A DNA stretch of 64,000 bases from Isoetes taiwanensis (taxonomy: Eukaryota > Streptophyta > Lycopodiopsida > Isoetales > Isoetaceae), in NCBI GenBank assembly GCA_021234155.1, contig JAJEKV010000041.1, positions 13,092,689-13,156,688 of the forward strand, written 5' to 3'. This document shows positions 13,180 to 25,315 of the stretch, piece by piece. Position 1 is the first letter of the stretch; every line of letters begins with the position of its first letter. Under the pieces are notes generated by a model. That model was not told the DNA's origin, did no database searches, and saw only the letters and a program-made list of their open reading frames with translations. A program made the position numbers and the translations under genes.

Positions 13180-14290
13180 AAATCAAGGTTAAAAAACCAC
13201 CTTTTTTCATGCTCGGTATTATTTGTTAAGAAAAAGATGGTTCTATGCGTATGTGTGTTGATTATAGGCAATTAAATGATATCACAATTAAGAATAAGTA
13301 TCCATTGCCTAGAATAGATGACTTGTTTGACCAACTTCAAGGAGCTTCATTATTTTCAAAAGATAAATCTTAGATGGATATCACTAGATATAAGAATCAA
13401 AGAGAGTGATATACTCAAAAGCAATTTACTTTTGGTTTACCTTTTGACAAATGCACCGACTACTTTTCGGTGTCTAATGAATGATCTTTTAAAGTGAATA
13501 TCTTGATAAGTTTGTCCTCGTGTTCTTTGATGACATATTTATTCAAAAGAATTTGGAAAGAGCATAGAGAACATCGAGAATTGTTTTAGGTATTTTAAAA
13601 GAAAAATTGTATGCTAAGAAAGTCAAGTGTTCATTTTGTAGCATTCGAAATGGATTATTTAGGTCATATTGTTTTGTGAGAGAATTAAACCTGACCCCAA
13701 AAGGTTTGAGGCGGTAAAGAATGGCGATTCCTAAAGCCAAAAGCAATTAGCTCATTCTTAGGACTTCGCGGGGTTCTATAGAAAATTTATCAAAAAGTTT
13801 CTCTACAATAGCATGTCCCTTGACAACCATACAAAAATCAAATATTGTTTTCAATGGAATGAGAAATGTGAAAGCTTTGAGAATTAAAAGAAAAGTTGAT
13901 AAATGCTCTGTTTTAAAAGTGGCGGATCAGGAGTAAAAAGTATCGGTCATGGCCGGATGCTAGTGAGGAAGGGGCCGGAGGCGTATTGATGCAAGACAAG
14001 GGCATGTGTGTGCATATATTTCTCATAAGTTGAGCGATCTTAGAGCAGAAATTATCCCTCATGATCGGGAACTATTAGCAGTGTACATGCACTTAGAGCT
14101 TGGAGACATTATCTATTAGGGAATCATTTTTGAGGTGCATCTTGACCATGCTAGCCTTGCATACTTTATGAAACAACCTAATTTGAATTTGAGACAATGT
14201 AGGTGGATGAAATTTCTTCAAAGATTATGACTTTGGTTAATTATAAAGCAGGCGTTACAAATGTGGTTTCTTGGGCAGCTTTGTTGTTGT
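13180..14290 (+). pseudogene. pol: Chromovirus A reverse transcriptase and RNase H, broken
   Basis: RT is recognised by the DYRQLND segment followed by [19 protein letters not shown] (13259-13345), then RCLMNDL (13468-13490) and FFDDIFI (13521-13541). The last is the catalytic [YF].DD box, here FFDD. RNase H follows: a DASEEG segment near 13950 (a catalytic Asp) and, at about 14081-14138, pieces of the HALRAWRHYLLG motif that copy B preserves in one frame. Together these would copy element RNA into cDNA and remove the RNA strand. The RT palm is interrupted after FSKD by a stop, and several single-base indels separate the blocks. Confidence 0.85.
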
Positions 14291-14499
14291 AATAGCGATG
14301 ACCTACTTCGAATGTGGTCAGCAAAAACCCTCTTGTTATTCCCAATAGCCAAGATCATATGTATACATGTTGGTTGGATGTGACATACCCGTGAAAATAC
14401 TATTACTCTGAGATAATTATTTTGGACCAGAAATTGAAGGAGGTACAAAAAGAAAATTGGAGATAAAAGGACAATTATAGTTTTGAGCAGGGAATATTG

Positions 14500-15830
14500 A
14501 GATACAAATCAAAGAGTTTGTATTCACGCAATAGATCACATTAAAAGAAGATACTAAATGAATGTCATGATCTCGGTAATATCGGGTCATCCGGGTTTCA
14601 TAAGATATATCACAAAGTAAAAAGTTTCTTTTGGCGGGGATTAAAAGATTATGTTCGTAAATATATCCAAAATTGTGTGATGTGTTCGCGTGTTAGGTAG
14701 AGCAGTTAGGGCACGGCCTTTTGCGGCCGTTACCTATTCGGAAAAGAAAATGGGAATCTATCGCATGGATTTCATAGTGGGATTGCCAAGAACACAAAAG
14801 CGAGGAAAGGATGCTATTCTTGTGGTGATTGGCAGTTAACTAAGCATGCTCACTTCTTTCAGTTAGAAAAACAATAACAAGAAGGCGCATAATATCTTTA
14901 TTCATGACATCTTTTCGTTTACATGGTATTCCTACAAGTATTGTTTTCAGATAGAGATCCAAGGTTTACTAGTAACTTTTTGGACTTTGTTTTTTCAAAG
15001 GGGAGTTGGAACTCAATTGCGGATGAGCCTGACCTATCACCCGAGCCGATGGGCAAGCGAAAAGAGTAAACATGGTTCTTGAGGATATATTGCGGATGTA
15101 CTATGTCGACAATCCAAAATGGGAAGGATTGTTTACCTTTAGCGAGTTTGCTTACAATAATTCCTAAGCACTGAATCAATAGGAATGACACCTTTTGAAG
15201 CACTTTGGACAAGATTGTTATGCCCAATAAATTGGTATGATCCCATGGTTAAATCTGAAATTTCTAGACAAATGTTGGAGGAATATCACGGATAAAGTGC
15301 AACTTATAAGGGCAGGCTAGCGAGAAGCACAACATATCACTGAAGCAATTTGCGAGACAAGCATAGAATACATAGAGAATTCAAGGTGGGAGACCTTGTA
15401 TATCTCGAAAACAAAGAAAAGTCAACTAAAATTGGAAAATGTAGCAAACTTGCTCCAAGATATCTTTGGTCCGTTCAAAATCATTAAAGGGTGGGGAACC
15501 TAGCCTACCAATTGGAAACTATGTAAAGATTCATGATGTTTTTCATGTCGGTTTATTAAAACCCTCTTTACATGATGGAAGTCAAGATGCTTCAGTTGCA
15601 ATTAATCCGGAGAATAACACCTTTGGTAATGCCATCCCAAAATATTGCGGTGTCGGGAATGGAAGGCTGCGTAGTAGGAAACGATCAAAGAAATCCTTAT
15701 ACAATGGGCGGATTACCTATAGAGGATGCAACATGGATGGAGTTAAAGCGAGGCGAGAAACTGAATATGCTAAGATTTCCAGAACCTTTTTCAATCTATA
15801 TCATGCCATGGAATAAGGTTGTCTAAAAGA
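14500..15830 (+). pseudogene. pol: Chromovirus A integrase with chromodomain-like tail
   Basis: The H2C2 zinc-binding domain of integrase is at 14564-14692 (GFHK, then VKSFFWRGLKDYV, then NCVMCSR). The catalytic core follows: a DFIVGLP block (14767-14789), a DRDPRF block (14952-14968) and a PxTDGQ block at 15041-15056 in which the expected CAG codons read as gcg or cg. NMVLED and EFAYNN follow. After the core come GPFKIIK, then an FHVGLLKPSLHD segment (15541-15573), and a short PIEDATWMEL motif (15715-15745). That last motif matches the end of the chromodomain that places chromoviruses at modified histones. Frame changes are frequent. Confidence 0.85.
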
Positions 15831-15941
15831 TGTATAAAAACTTGTTAAGTATAAACAATAGGGAAGTTGAAGGAAGTAAATTTGTAATAGCGTGATGTGA
15901 ATTTTATTAAGCCCGAGGGCGTGAATCTTAAAGGATAAGAA

Positions 15942-17361
15942 TGTGATGTGAATTTTTATTGTGGTATTTGTTCTAAGCTATATTAAATAAATAAGGAGAT
16001 GGCGTGGCATAAGAGATGATGTGGCCTTAATTGAATTGAGGAGGTTAGGAGTAGGGGAAGGGAAAACGTTGAGGAAAGAGGAAGGAAGAGGTTTTGAGGA
16101 TTGAAGAGATAAGAAGGTTTCAAAGGCGGTTTAGATTAAGAAAATCGTCGATGTTTTTGTTAAAGGAAGGATAATCCATCTTAGGAAGGGGTAATCATGA
16201 AACTCTGATTATCGAAAAAAACCGCGAGGGCTGCCTTGTAAAATTTTGTTCTTCATTCACCTTAAAAACCATGATTAAATTTGGGTTTTAAGTGAGCCCA
16301 AGACATAATGCTTACTACTCTAATTGGGATATGATAAAAACCTGGAGGCTGTTTCACGGGTAGGGCTAGCCATCAGAGCTATTTGTCTTTGAAGATGGCC
16401 AAGGGAAGTGGATACACAAAAGATATAGCATTAAGGAAGCAATAAGTTAAATCTAAGAGTAAATAGCTTCTAGATTGGCGGGGGTTCGGCTTTTAGAACC
16501 TAGCGGATGGGTTGTCCAATCCTTTGAAATGCATTGATTTTCATGCGCAAATAGCCACTAATAGCAAGATAATGATAGTTGGCCCGATTCTGGGAGGATC
16601 AGGCCTCTTCCTGACTGCGGAATGACCTATTCTTACGAGAGATGGGGATGGTCAGACCAGGTTGTAACCCGTTTGATCACGAAAATTGGGAGAACAGGTC
16701 AATGACCCGTTATCAACCAATCATAGTTTTTAACACAATGTTATTTCTTAAGCTAAACTACTTAAATTGTTAAAAAAAAAAATATTCCTAGATTCACAAG
16801 GCAAATCAGACATAAAATACGTTGAGTCTAAGCCGTTCCCTAAGCCAACTCTGTTGCTTAGTTCTTCGTTCGAGCATATTGTAAATACAGGAATGATGAA
16901 TATCTGGATAAGGGATAACAACACCCATTCTAGGGGTAACCTTAGGCACTAACAAGGCCGTTCAATAATGGACCTTACCGAAGTTAGATATATAGACATA
17001 AATAGTCTTTCTTGAGCTAGCATACCCACTTAGAAATGTGGGAATGCAGCTCATGTTTTGCTACTGGATTGCACCTTGGCACACCCACAACTCTCCAAGG
17101 GGAGAATAAAGCGGCTTAGAAGTGAGTGTTAAGCACTCAACACTAGCAGTGGCCTTGTGGCTTCGTAGTCGGTCTTCGGCGGTAGCCGCGTCGAGTTGCT
17201 TCTAGGTGAAGGTCTTTCCCAGAGCTAGAGACCCGAAAGCTTAGGGAGACCTTAACTTATTACTTGGAACTTAGGGACGGCGTGTAGGTTACGCACATTG
17301 AGATCTTAGGCGTGTGTGAAGTATTTCCGTAATAGCAAGTGTTGGTGAGAAGGACCGTCTG
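15942..17361 (+). repeat. Chromovirus A 3' LTR, ~1.42 kb
   Basis: The LTR begins TGTGATGTGAATTTTTATTG directly after a purine-rich AAAGGATAAGAA tract. It matches copy B across 43955-44342 and 47551-48705 (LTR B net length ~1.54 kb). In copy B the right end reads CCGTCACA, so the ends are TGTGA...TCACA, a standard TG...CA pair. In copy A the end reads CCGTC followed by TGG, so the final bases are changed or missing. A shorter copy of the start word lies 50 bases upstream at about 15892. No matching 5' LTR is in the window. Confidence 0.8.
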
Positions 17362-18240
17362 GCTGTTGTTTCAAAAAAAACTACGAAAAACTACGTAGAA
17401 ATTTTGTCAGAACTTTGCTAGAAACTACATGTAGTTGTCTCTATTTTTCTATATTGTTTTAATTGTTGGTTTCCCAAAAAAATGATCACGATGGTTTTAA
17501 AAAAAGAAAAAATGTGGTTATTCAAAAATAGGTGTTGTTTTTTAGTATTGTTTTACATAAAATCCACATATAGTTTTATAGAAATAAATACTTTTAGTGT
17601 AGTTATAAAAAACTAACCGTCATTTCTTAAAAGTAGTGGTTGTTTCAAGTGTTGTTTTTTTTCGGGAAAAATAAAAAAAAACCACCTATAAGTTTTAAAA
17701 AAAAGCAGCGTGCTTTTACCATTTAAATAACATTGGCAAAAAAGCACTATATTATTATACTAATTTATTCCTGAACCTAGTACAAAATATTGTGAATTTA
17801 TTACTTGCTTTTTGCTTTGGTTTTCTTGAGTTCTCTTTTAAAAAAAATGCCTTTAGGAATTGAACCCAAATAAATCCATTAGGCATGGTAGTTCTTAAAA
17901 GCCACGAGTTGTGCCTTCCATTTCTTATTTGTAGTTATTAATCACCGGAGTTCACACTTTCAATGTTTTCTATTCTAGACATAGTAAGCTAGATAAAAAC
18001 AATTACTAGCTAAAAGAAACAAAAGATGACAAACATCCAATTTAGTAGTATTTCTAAACTTGTGTAGCATTTCTAATCCTCAATCTAAGTACTCGAACAT
18101 TGGACTAGTGCATTCTTACACTAAGATGAGGTCTCGAGGTCTGGAACATTGATAAATGCTTTGCAACCATAAGCTTGCGGTGCTTATGTTACCTCATAAG
18201 TTCTTCTTGATTCATAAAAGCCCATTACACATCCCTCAAA
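17362..18240. other. AT-rich intergenic stretch, no gene recognised
   Basis: From 17370 to 17710 the sequence is rich in short echoes such as AAAAACTACG and ACTACATGTAGT. The remainder is AT-rich with no long frame. No element termini were identified. Confidence 0.4.
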
Positions 18241-19330
18241 TCACCCGATATGCATAATGGGTTTCCACGGAATCATCTTCCATTCTTTGTCTTGTTTATT
18301 CTCTTTCTCCACGAGCTTTTTTACATGTTCTACGAGGGTCTCCGGTGGCCTTTTGTTTTTACGTCCCCGGTGGTTACTTGATTTGGCACCATTTGGATAG
18401 CTCCTCATTTGAAGATCGATCCGTTGTTTACGCCAATATTGTATGGTAGTAACCACCTAAAACAAATCATGCGGGGATGAGAAATTCACCAAACAAACAA
18501 TACGGACATGTGGATTTAAAGAAGCGGTATAATGCATGCCGATTTCCATCTCTTTTCGAGATCCTTCTTTCCATCACACTTTTAACTCCACCTCGGCTAC
18601 GGAATGGATTATTCCGCAGGACTAATCACCGAGAATGGGTTCGATTAATCCGAGGCGTGCATGGATTCAAATACAAGCATGGATTGATAGAGCTAACGCT
18701 TTATTTCCTCCAGCCTAAATTGGACCTCCTTAAAACCTTCAACCCGGTATTAAATTGTGCTGCATGCGCTTTGTCATATCTTCTAGCCCATGAGCATTTC
18801 TTCTCATTATAAGCAAGGATGGATTCACTCTACATATAATCATGCAAGCTAAAGAGCAATCTCGATCAACCAAAGCCGCTTGTGACGAACAAATCCCCAT
18901 CTCACGGGCCTTCCTATGGCCATACTTCCTCCAACTCAATTTTGGACCCTAAAACTTAAATCATTCACGGCCATTTCGATGCACAGAAGAAAAGCTCAAA
19001 AGCAGCGAGGCACGATTTGCTCCATAAAAGCGTTGGAAAACCATCTAAAGAACGCGTTCGCGGATGAATCTTTGAAAGAATCAAATTGTTTTACGAGAAT
19101 CGGCGAATCCGGCGTGGAAAATGGCTTTCACCTTTCAGAATCTCCCCTTTTGCGGTGACCATGGCCGAGAAAAGATTTACGCATCTTTTTTTCGCGATTC
19201 GTCACAATACAACATAGAGGCGGAACATCGGCAAGGGATCTTTTTACGCAAATGGAAGAATTATGATAGCTCGATCGCGGAACGGGCGGAGGAAGAGCTC
19301 CTCCACCACCGCCATGCCTCCCACGTAACA
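18241..19330 (-). pseudogene. Unrecognised minus-strand coding remnant
   Basis: Read on the minus strand from about 19310, the sequence gives a chain of short frames with protein-like composition: MAVVEELFLRPFRDRA near 19308-19261, a FLRMV-free middle region with SRLLFSLHDYM (about 18870-18838), AQFNTG (about 18765-18745), then a 71-codon frame at 18456-18241 rich in Lys/Arg with ETLVEHVKKLVEKE, which looks helical. I do not recognise a family. It could be an ordinary gene split by introns and sequence errors, or a gene fragment carried by a neighbouring transposon. Confidence that it is coding is low. Confidence 0.3.
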
Positions 19331-19555
19331 AAATAAAATTTTAAGATAAACTACATCTTTGCATGTTGGTAAGGTATTAGTTATCATCGCGGTAAGGTAT
19401 TACTAGTTATCATCATGTTATTATATACCTCATAGCTCAGCGGATGTACCGAGAAAACATTGAACATTCTTATGGTGGTATATTTCATAACTTTAGCTTG
19501 GTGTAACAAGTCAAATAAACCCATGTATCAAGTGTACATGCATTCTATACTATTC
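19331..19555. other. Short spacer before CACTA-like element X
   Basis: AT-rich, with a small duplication of GGTAAGGTATTA...AGTTATCATC (about 19369-19412). Nothing else was recognised. Confidence 0.4.
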
Positions 19556-19581
19556 AAAAAAAAAAAATTTTTTTTTTTTTT
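19556..19581. repeat. A12-T14 palindromic homopolymer block
   Basis: Twelve A are followed directly by fourteen T, at the proposed left edge of CACTA-like element X. Such blocks extrude easily and are also frequent sites of read-length error. Confidence 0.9.
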
Positions 19582-20199
19582 CGTCAAAAAGCGTCGTTAC
19601 AAGCGTCGTTCAACAGCGTTTTGTGTCGTCGTTTAGCGAAGATACGGCGTCGTCGCGGCGACACAGTGATTTAATCAGCGGCGGTAATCCAGCGGCTTAT
19701 TTTCGAGCAAAGCAAAACTTATGGAGGAGGCGTTTTTGAGGCGATTTTATTTGTGGATCTACTTTTAGGGTCTATTCTAAGTGTAAGACAAAGCTTCATA
19801 AAAGTATGTACGCGGATCAACCAACTTCGTTTTGAATCTAAACTTGTTTTGGGTAGATTTAGGGCTTTTTGTATTTTGTTGTTTGTTCTTCCTTCAACCT
19901 TCATTCTTGTTCTTCCATTCTTGCATCCTTCTTCCATACATATTCTTCCATTCCTTTGTCATCTTCTTCTTCGATTCTTCCTCCTCTTATACTACTTCTT
20001 CCTCCTCTTATTCAAATTCTTACTCTTAATCCTCCTCTTAGCATCTTCATCTTCTTATTCTTCCTCCCCATTTTAGGGTTCCTCCTCTTCTTCTTAGCCT
20101 TTTCTTCTTTGGAATTCTTCCATTCTTCTTCTAATTTTTTTTCCCATCTAAGAAGGCGTCGTTAAAAAGGCGAGACCCTTCTTCTTTCAAAATTTTTCC

Positions 20200-20575
20200 T
20201 TATTAGTTTTTTTTATACTATTTCTTTCTAATAATTGAATTTTTTTGTTTTGCATGTACACTCCTAGCAAAATGTGTTGTTCTTGCAAAACAACGGCACC
20301 TCTTCGAGGTAAGATTTAATTTTTTTTCAATACATTAATAAAATACTAATGCTTTATTTAGGTTAAATTGTTATCCAAGAGGGGCGTCATTGAAACCACC
20401 CCTCCCCATTGATTTTCCATATTTTTTTCCTTTAAGTTATTTATTTATACTAATATTTTACTAATCATTGAATTTATTGTTTTGCATGTACACTCCTAGC
20501 AAATCGTTGTTTATGCAAAACAACTTTCTCCCTTGTACCATGTAAGCATTTAATTTTCAATATGCTTAATGTATT
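20200..20575. repeat. Two imperfect ~130 bp repeats, ~234 bp apart
   Basis: GTTTTGCATGTACACTCCTA occurs at about 20247 and again at about 20480. Each copy is preceded by TATACTA...AATCATTGAAT-like sequence and followed by TTGTT...GCAAAACAAC, then a GTAAG-like word and a TTTAATTTT run. They lie inside element X. The GTAAG words could be splice donors of a duplicated non-coding exon, but I see no open frame. Confidence 0.7.
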
Positions 20576-21276
20576 GATTAATGTATTTAGCTTAATTTAT
20601 TGATTAATGTATTTAGCTAAAAAATTGGGGCTTCATTTATTTTTGTATTTTTTTTTAATATATTTAAAGCGACATCATTTAATGGCGTTAAAATCTTATA
20701 TTTCTTTATTGGTTAAATTCATTTTATAGGCTTTAATATTAAATGTATTAACTTCATTCATAATAAATGTATTATTATTATTTTTCAAATAAAAAAAAAC
20801 AAAATAAAAAAAATTTTTTAATACACGTAAACAGCGTCGTTTAACGCGGCGTTGCTTAACGTCGTTATACTTATTATGAAACTCTTGTCTGGGCGTCGTT
20901 AAGCGGCGGCGTGTCACGTGGAACTGCCGTTAGCACTGCCCAGCATATGCTGCTGTTGTAGCCCGCCCGTGCGTGGGCTCCTGCGATGTCACGTGGCGTC
21001 GTTAAGCGGCGTCAAACGCGATGTTTTGCCCGCGTCGACAACCTTCGCCGGCGCCCACTTTTGTTTGCGGTGCGTAAGCGACCCGCGTGCGTGCGTCGTC
21101 GTTGAGCGGCGTTCGTCGTCGGCTTTAAAACGGCAGCGGCGTTTAAACAGCGCATAGCGGCGCGCGTAAGCGTCGTAAAGCGGCGTTGGGGCGTCGTAAT
21201 AGGCGTCGTTCCACCGGCATCAAAGCGGCGTTTGGGCGTCGTAATAAACGTCAATAACGGGGCCGATTTTGTAGTG

Positions 21277-22899
21277 ATTCGGGCAAGCCCAGCCGAATCT
21301 TAAATACCTGAGAAGTCCGTATATCTTGAAAGGAAGCTCTTATCTTGTCATAAAAAAATAAACTGCTCTTTTCGGATGTCGCTGAGGCTAACCCTAATTG
21401 ATATGGTCCAAAACAGATTAATTCACAATGCATAAGAAAGCAAAGCCTGCTGGATTTGGAAGCTGAAGAATGGATTAGGGTTAGGATTAAGGTTTTGTTG
21501 ACGACATACGTACTCAATAATTTTATAATAGAAGAAGATTTATAGTGGAGGAAAATACCGTGATGAAAAGCAAGTTTGTATGCAGTCTTGTTTTTTCAAG
21601 TTCTTTTCCAGAACTTTTTGCTGAACTCTTGTGTGGAACTTTTTCGAGCTTGTTTCCCTCCTCGTTCATTGTCATGGCAGATGGATTTTCTCTTTGAAGT
21701 GAGCTATGGCGGATGGATGTTCTCTTGAAGGAACTGTATTTTGCTCCCAAGATCGGCATACTTATTAGTGAATTGGATCATAATACTTGCTATTTCTGTA
21801 GATCCGGCTTGGGCTCTACGGCTTGGATATTTGCCCATAACTGCTGGGATAACCTTGCTCATTATTTTTCAATTCAATCTGCTAAAATTCCAGCCGGCAC
21901 TGAGATAACTAACAGCCAACTTGTCTATGGCTGCTCGGATAACCTTGCGCTCTATTTTTTTTATTCAATCTGCCAAAATTTCCCATTGCAAAAATCTAGT
22001 GGAATTTCCTGTTGCCCTTGATAGCCGTTTTAATAAAACCTTACATTGAGAATGTTTTTACTTTCGAGCACATAGCTTTGAATGTGAGCGACCTTGTGAC
22101 CTTTGCCCCTACTATAGATTAAATTCCTTGTCGAACTTCTTTAGGGATCTTTCAACACATGCTTCCATTACGCTCTGCTATTGCCACATAAAAACAACGA
22201 GGCCCCTGCCATATCCTCTCCTACCGTGCTTGGCCGGTCTTGGAAATTTTTTCTTGACCATGTAGTCAAGATCTCATTTCACGCCCTTTCATTTTTAAAA
22301 GCGGTTCACTTACGCCCGGCGTGGCACAATCTAGGCGTTGAGGAGGGACAAAAGGGCAAAGAGACAAATTTGGGCCGTTGATTAGAAGCGGAGGGACATC
22401 GAAGAATCTCGGCCGTCGTCGGTGACCAGTCGGCATACGGGTTTTATAATATAGGATCTTGGGTCTCGAACCTTTACCAAATTAACTCAATGTCCTAATA
22501 GGACTATTTTTAACCAATCTGACCAATGAGCTAATGTGAATATTTTTATCTTGATTCTATATTTTTTTTTTATAACAACCCATTCAATGGTTTTAGGGAT
22601 ATATATAGTCTATGGTTTCAAGAATTGTTATTTTTTACATCCATATCAAATCCCCTGGAACCCCCCTATTATTTTGCTACATATTCTAAGCGAGATGCAC
22701 CCTAGACTACCATATCGTCGGTTGTAGATCCTATGACCCGGTCGTATGTTGGGGCACATGAGCACCTACTGTTTAAACTTATAGTCATTTATACTTGGAA
22801 GCCCTATGGTTTTGAAATATGAAATACGCTTTAGCCTAGGTTTTGAGGGAATATCGAACCTCTATATGGCTTTGCCTAAGATTTTAAAATATGAAATAC
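21277..22899. other. Region between element X and minus-strand fragments
   Basis: Mostly without recognisable features. 21838-21990 contains an imperfect tandem duplication, period ~90 bases, anchored by GGATAACCTTGC and TTCAATCTGC at both copies. Minus-strand frames of 78-88 codons at 21251-21759 are protein-like in composition but match nothing known. The stretch retains some CTG and CAG, unlike 28-31 kb. Confidence 0.4.
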
Positions 22900-25315
22900 G
22901 GGGGCTCAAATCTTTACTAGAAATAGAAGTGCTTTTGCTGCACTTTAGTTTGTGGTGCCACAGTGAACACAAGATCTAGGTATTGCTCATATGGGAGATG
23001 GTGGTTGATGAATATTGGAGAGACTAGCTGTATCAGGCACATTGGTATAGATGCGGAATGGATTGGATGAGCAAATGTTAAGGCTTTTTGTTGAAATCGT
23101 GACCAAGATCGACAAAATGCCAGAATGATTTTCCATCCATAAATGACAATGCCAAGGGAGATGCCCTCACATCCAAACCTGGTAATCTGCAGAAACACAT
23201 TCATGTAAATGACATAAATCTATATGTATACAACATAAGATTCTTAATTAAGATTTAAGGAAAGGAAACAAAAAATCAACGCCATCCTAGAAAAAAAGAT
23301 CCAAATATGTTTTTACCTACCGCAGAAGAGGAAGCTTCGGTACATCTACTATCACATTTTTTCATGGCGGCAAGGTCGGGGCGAGCTTTACTTCATAAAC
23401 AGCATCTTGGAAGCCGGATATCATCTGCGAAGCTTCAATAAATTCCACCCCTTCATCATTGCGGTCTCACGTGAGGAGGACCAAGTTTTCCATCACTAAG
23501 CCTTCACGCTAGAGGATAGAACCGGGGAAGGGTGTCGGTAAAGCTAAGTTTCAACATATCAGCGATTCTAGTCTTTGGAGCTTCTGCATTAAGCGCATAA
23601 GCTCCAATTATAAAGCCCGGGAAATGGAAGAATGGGACCAACATTGGAAGCGGCGGGGAATAGAATCACGGGAGCTGCTATGCATGAAGCGTATTAAATT
23701 TCCATCAAAATGGAAAGGAAAAATCTGAAACAACGAACAATCGGTGAGAAATATTCTTGGGGAAGAAACAAAGGTTAACAAATATATTTGCGAGGAAAGA
23801 AGGCCGCCCGGGGCGGCATAAGGGAAAACTAAGTGAACCCAAATCACGATTCTTCAAACCTTAAGATTTGGGCATTTGCTGCAGTTCTAGCCCAATATGC
23901 TTCATAAAAGAGGACTAAAAGCGTTTCATACAATTGGCTTTTCTGTCAAAACTGCCCACCATTGCAGAATCGTTTCATGTTGCATGCGATGCTACAAAGC
24001 GGAGAAAAATCCACACTCATTGGGCTTGGATCTGAGTAAACACAAGTATAAGCATTACAAAAACCACAGCGATCTTGATCAAACACAAGTATAAGCATTA
24101 CAAAAGCCACGACAACACATCTGCGGCTCACATCGATTGAGACCACCATTCTGAGGAAACCATCGGGGTAGCCATTGTTCTTGTATATCCACGGCAAAAC
24201 CACGAAACTAAATAAATTGCTAGATTAATATTAGCGGAATCTAGAAAGCGAAGGATAAACATTGAACAACCATATTATGAGATAAATCTATGAGCTCACT
24301 TTTGGGGACATGAACATGTTCAATTTCGACAAAGTGATCCGCGATGATCATGACATGAGAGCCATCCTTGGGAAAATTAAATGCCAAAAATTCACCTAAA
24401 ATTAGTTAAGCCCGAATCACACCGTCCAAAGCAAAATCCGGTACTTCATACGAATGAGCCGCACATATAGCCTAGACTTAGGAAGCATTGGAGTTCTAAG
24501 CTTTCCGACTTTTAGCTGCTTAGCAAGTCTCTTTAAATCAAAATCGGCCAAAAATCCCCGCCCTCCCATGGCCCTTATGCGTAATGCGATAACCCGGTCG
24601 TGCATTGCTCAACTATAATCTCCTTCACAAATCCTTCAAGGAGAAGCCGATATTCTCGTGGACAATAACAAAAATATCAATCAAATAAACTTCACGAGAA
24701 ACTTGCTCAACAAGACACTATCAGCGCCATGCATACGCCATTACGTTTCTGTCGGTGTCCATCACGGCGGGGATGTTCTTGAATAAAACACCCAATATTT
24801 TCTACCAATGCAATAGCTCGTGGATGAAAATTTTCTTGCCTTGAACGAGGAATCCAAGAAACCCCCTTCTCAGCGGCTATACACATCAATCCCAGGGGCG
24901 CAACCTTCTTGAAAATCGACAAAACATACAACAACAAGCGGTTACTTTGGTGCTTCAAAGGATGCAACATTCTTCGACAAAACATTTGGGCTAAGGGAAA
25001 AGCGGAGATTCGTCAAAAAGCTCATAAAGCCCGGCCAATTCGGTATGAATGAAACAAAGGATTTAGAGAAAAAGCGCCAATGCCAAATCGATCCAGAAGA
25101 TAAATAAAAATAAAGGGAAGTCTTGGGGTTGGGAAGCTCAAATCTTGCGTTAAGCTGCGAAGCTCAATTATAAGGGCGAAATGCAAGAATCCGACCAACA
25201 TTGGGGCGACATCCATCAATCTGCGACCTCGAGCAGGAAGCGACACCGGTTTCCGGTTTCGAGTCCCTCTCGACAGCGGTGGCAAGCGACATTTTACGAC
25301 CATTATGATGGGTTT
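22900..25315 (-). pseudogene. Unrecognised minus-strand gene fragments
   Basis: Several minus-strand frames follow each other from 25318 down to 22917: 25318-25022, 24985-24707, 24605-24417, 24203-23946, 23847-23608 and 23204-22917. Their protein-like segments include LSFPTPRLPFIFIYLLDRFG (about 25136-25077), KVAPLGLMCIAAEKGVSW and NGYPDGFLRMVVSIDVS. Between frames, phrases such as GSHVMIIADHFVEIEHVHV (about 24365-24310) continue in a shifted frame. This suggests one gene of several hundred codons broken by introns or errors. I do not recognise the family. Its 5' end lies within 80 bases of the CACTA Y terminus at 25316. Confidence 0.4.

Larger units (their letters stand above)
11091..17361 (+). 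mobile_element. Ty3/gypsy chromovirus, copy A
   Basis: A degraded LTR retrotransposon with domains in Ty3/gypsy order: gag with CCHC knuckle, aspartic protease, reverse transcriptase, RNase H, integrase, chromodomain-like tail, then a 3' LTR from 15942. It is homologous along its length to copy B (40172-44342 plus 47551-48705) from 12213 onward. No 5' LTR or primer-binding site was seen. Stops and frame changes occur every 50-150 bases. Because CAG/CTG are depleted here and replaced by gcg or cgg, an unknown share of these may be sequence error rather than mutation. Confidence 0.9.
19556..21276. mobile_element. Probable non-autonomous CACTA (En/Spm-like) element X
   Basis: The right end reads ATTTTGTAGTG (21266-21276), the reverse complement of the canonical CACTACAAAAT terminus. 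Inside both ends are clusters of the GC-rich word GCGTCGTTNAGCGGCG: left at 19583-19690, right at 20830-21255. Subterminal repeat clusters at both ends are typical of En/Spm elements, where they bind transposase. The left terminus is not clear. A degenerate CTATACTATTCAAAAA precedes the A/T palindrome at 19556, so the left boundary is a guess. The interior holds T/C-rich sequence and two 130-base imperfect repeats but no transposase, so it would depend on an element such as Y. Confidence 0.6.
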
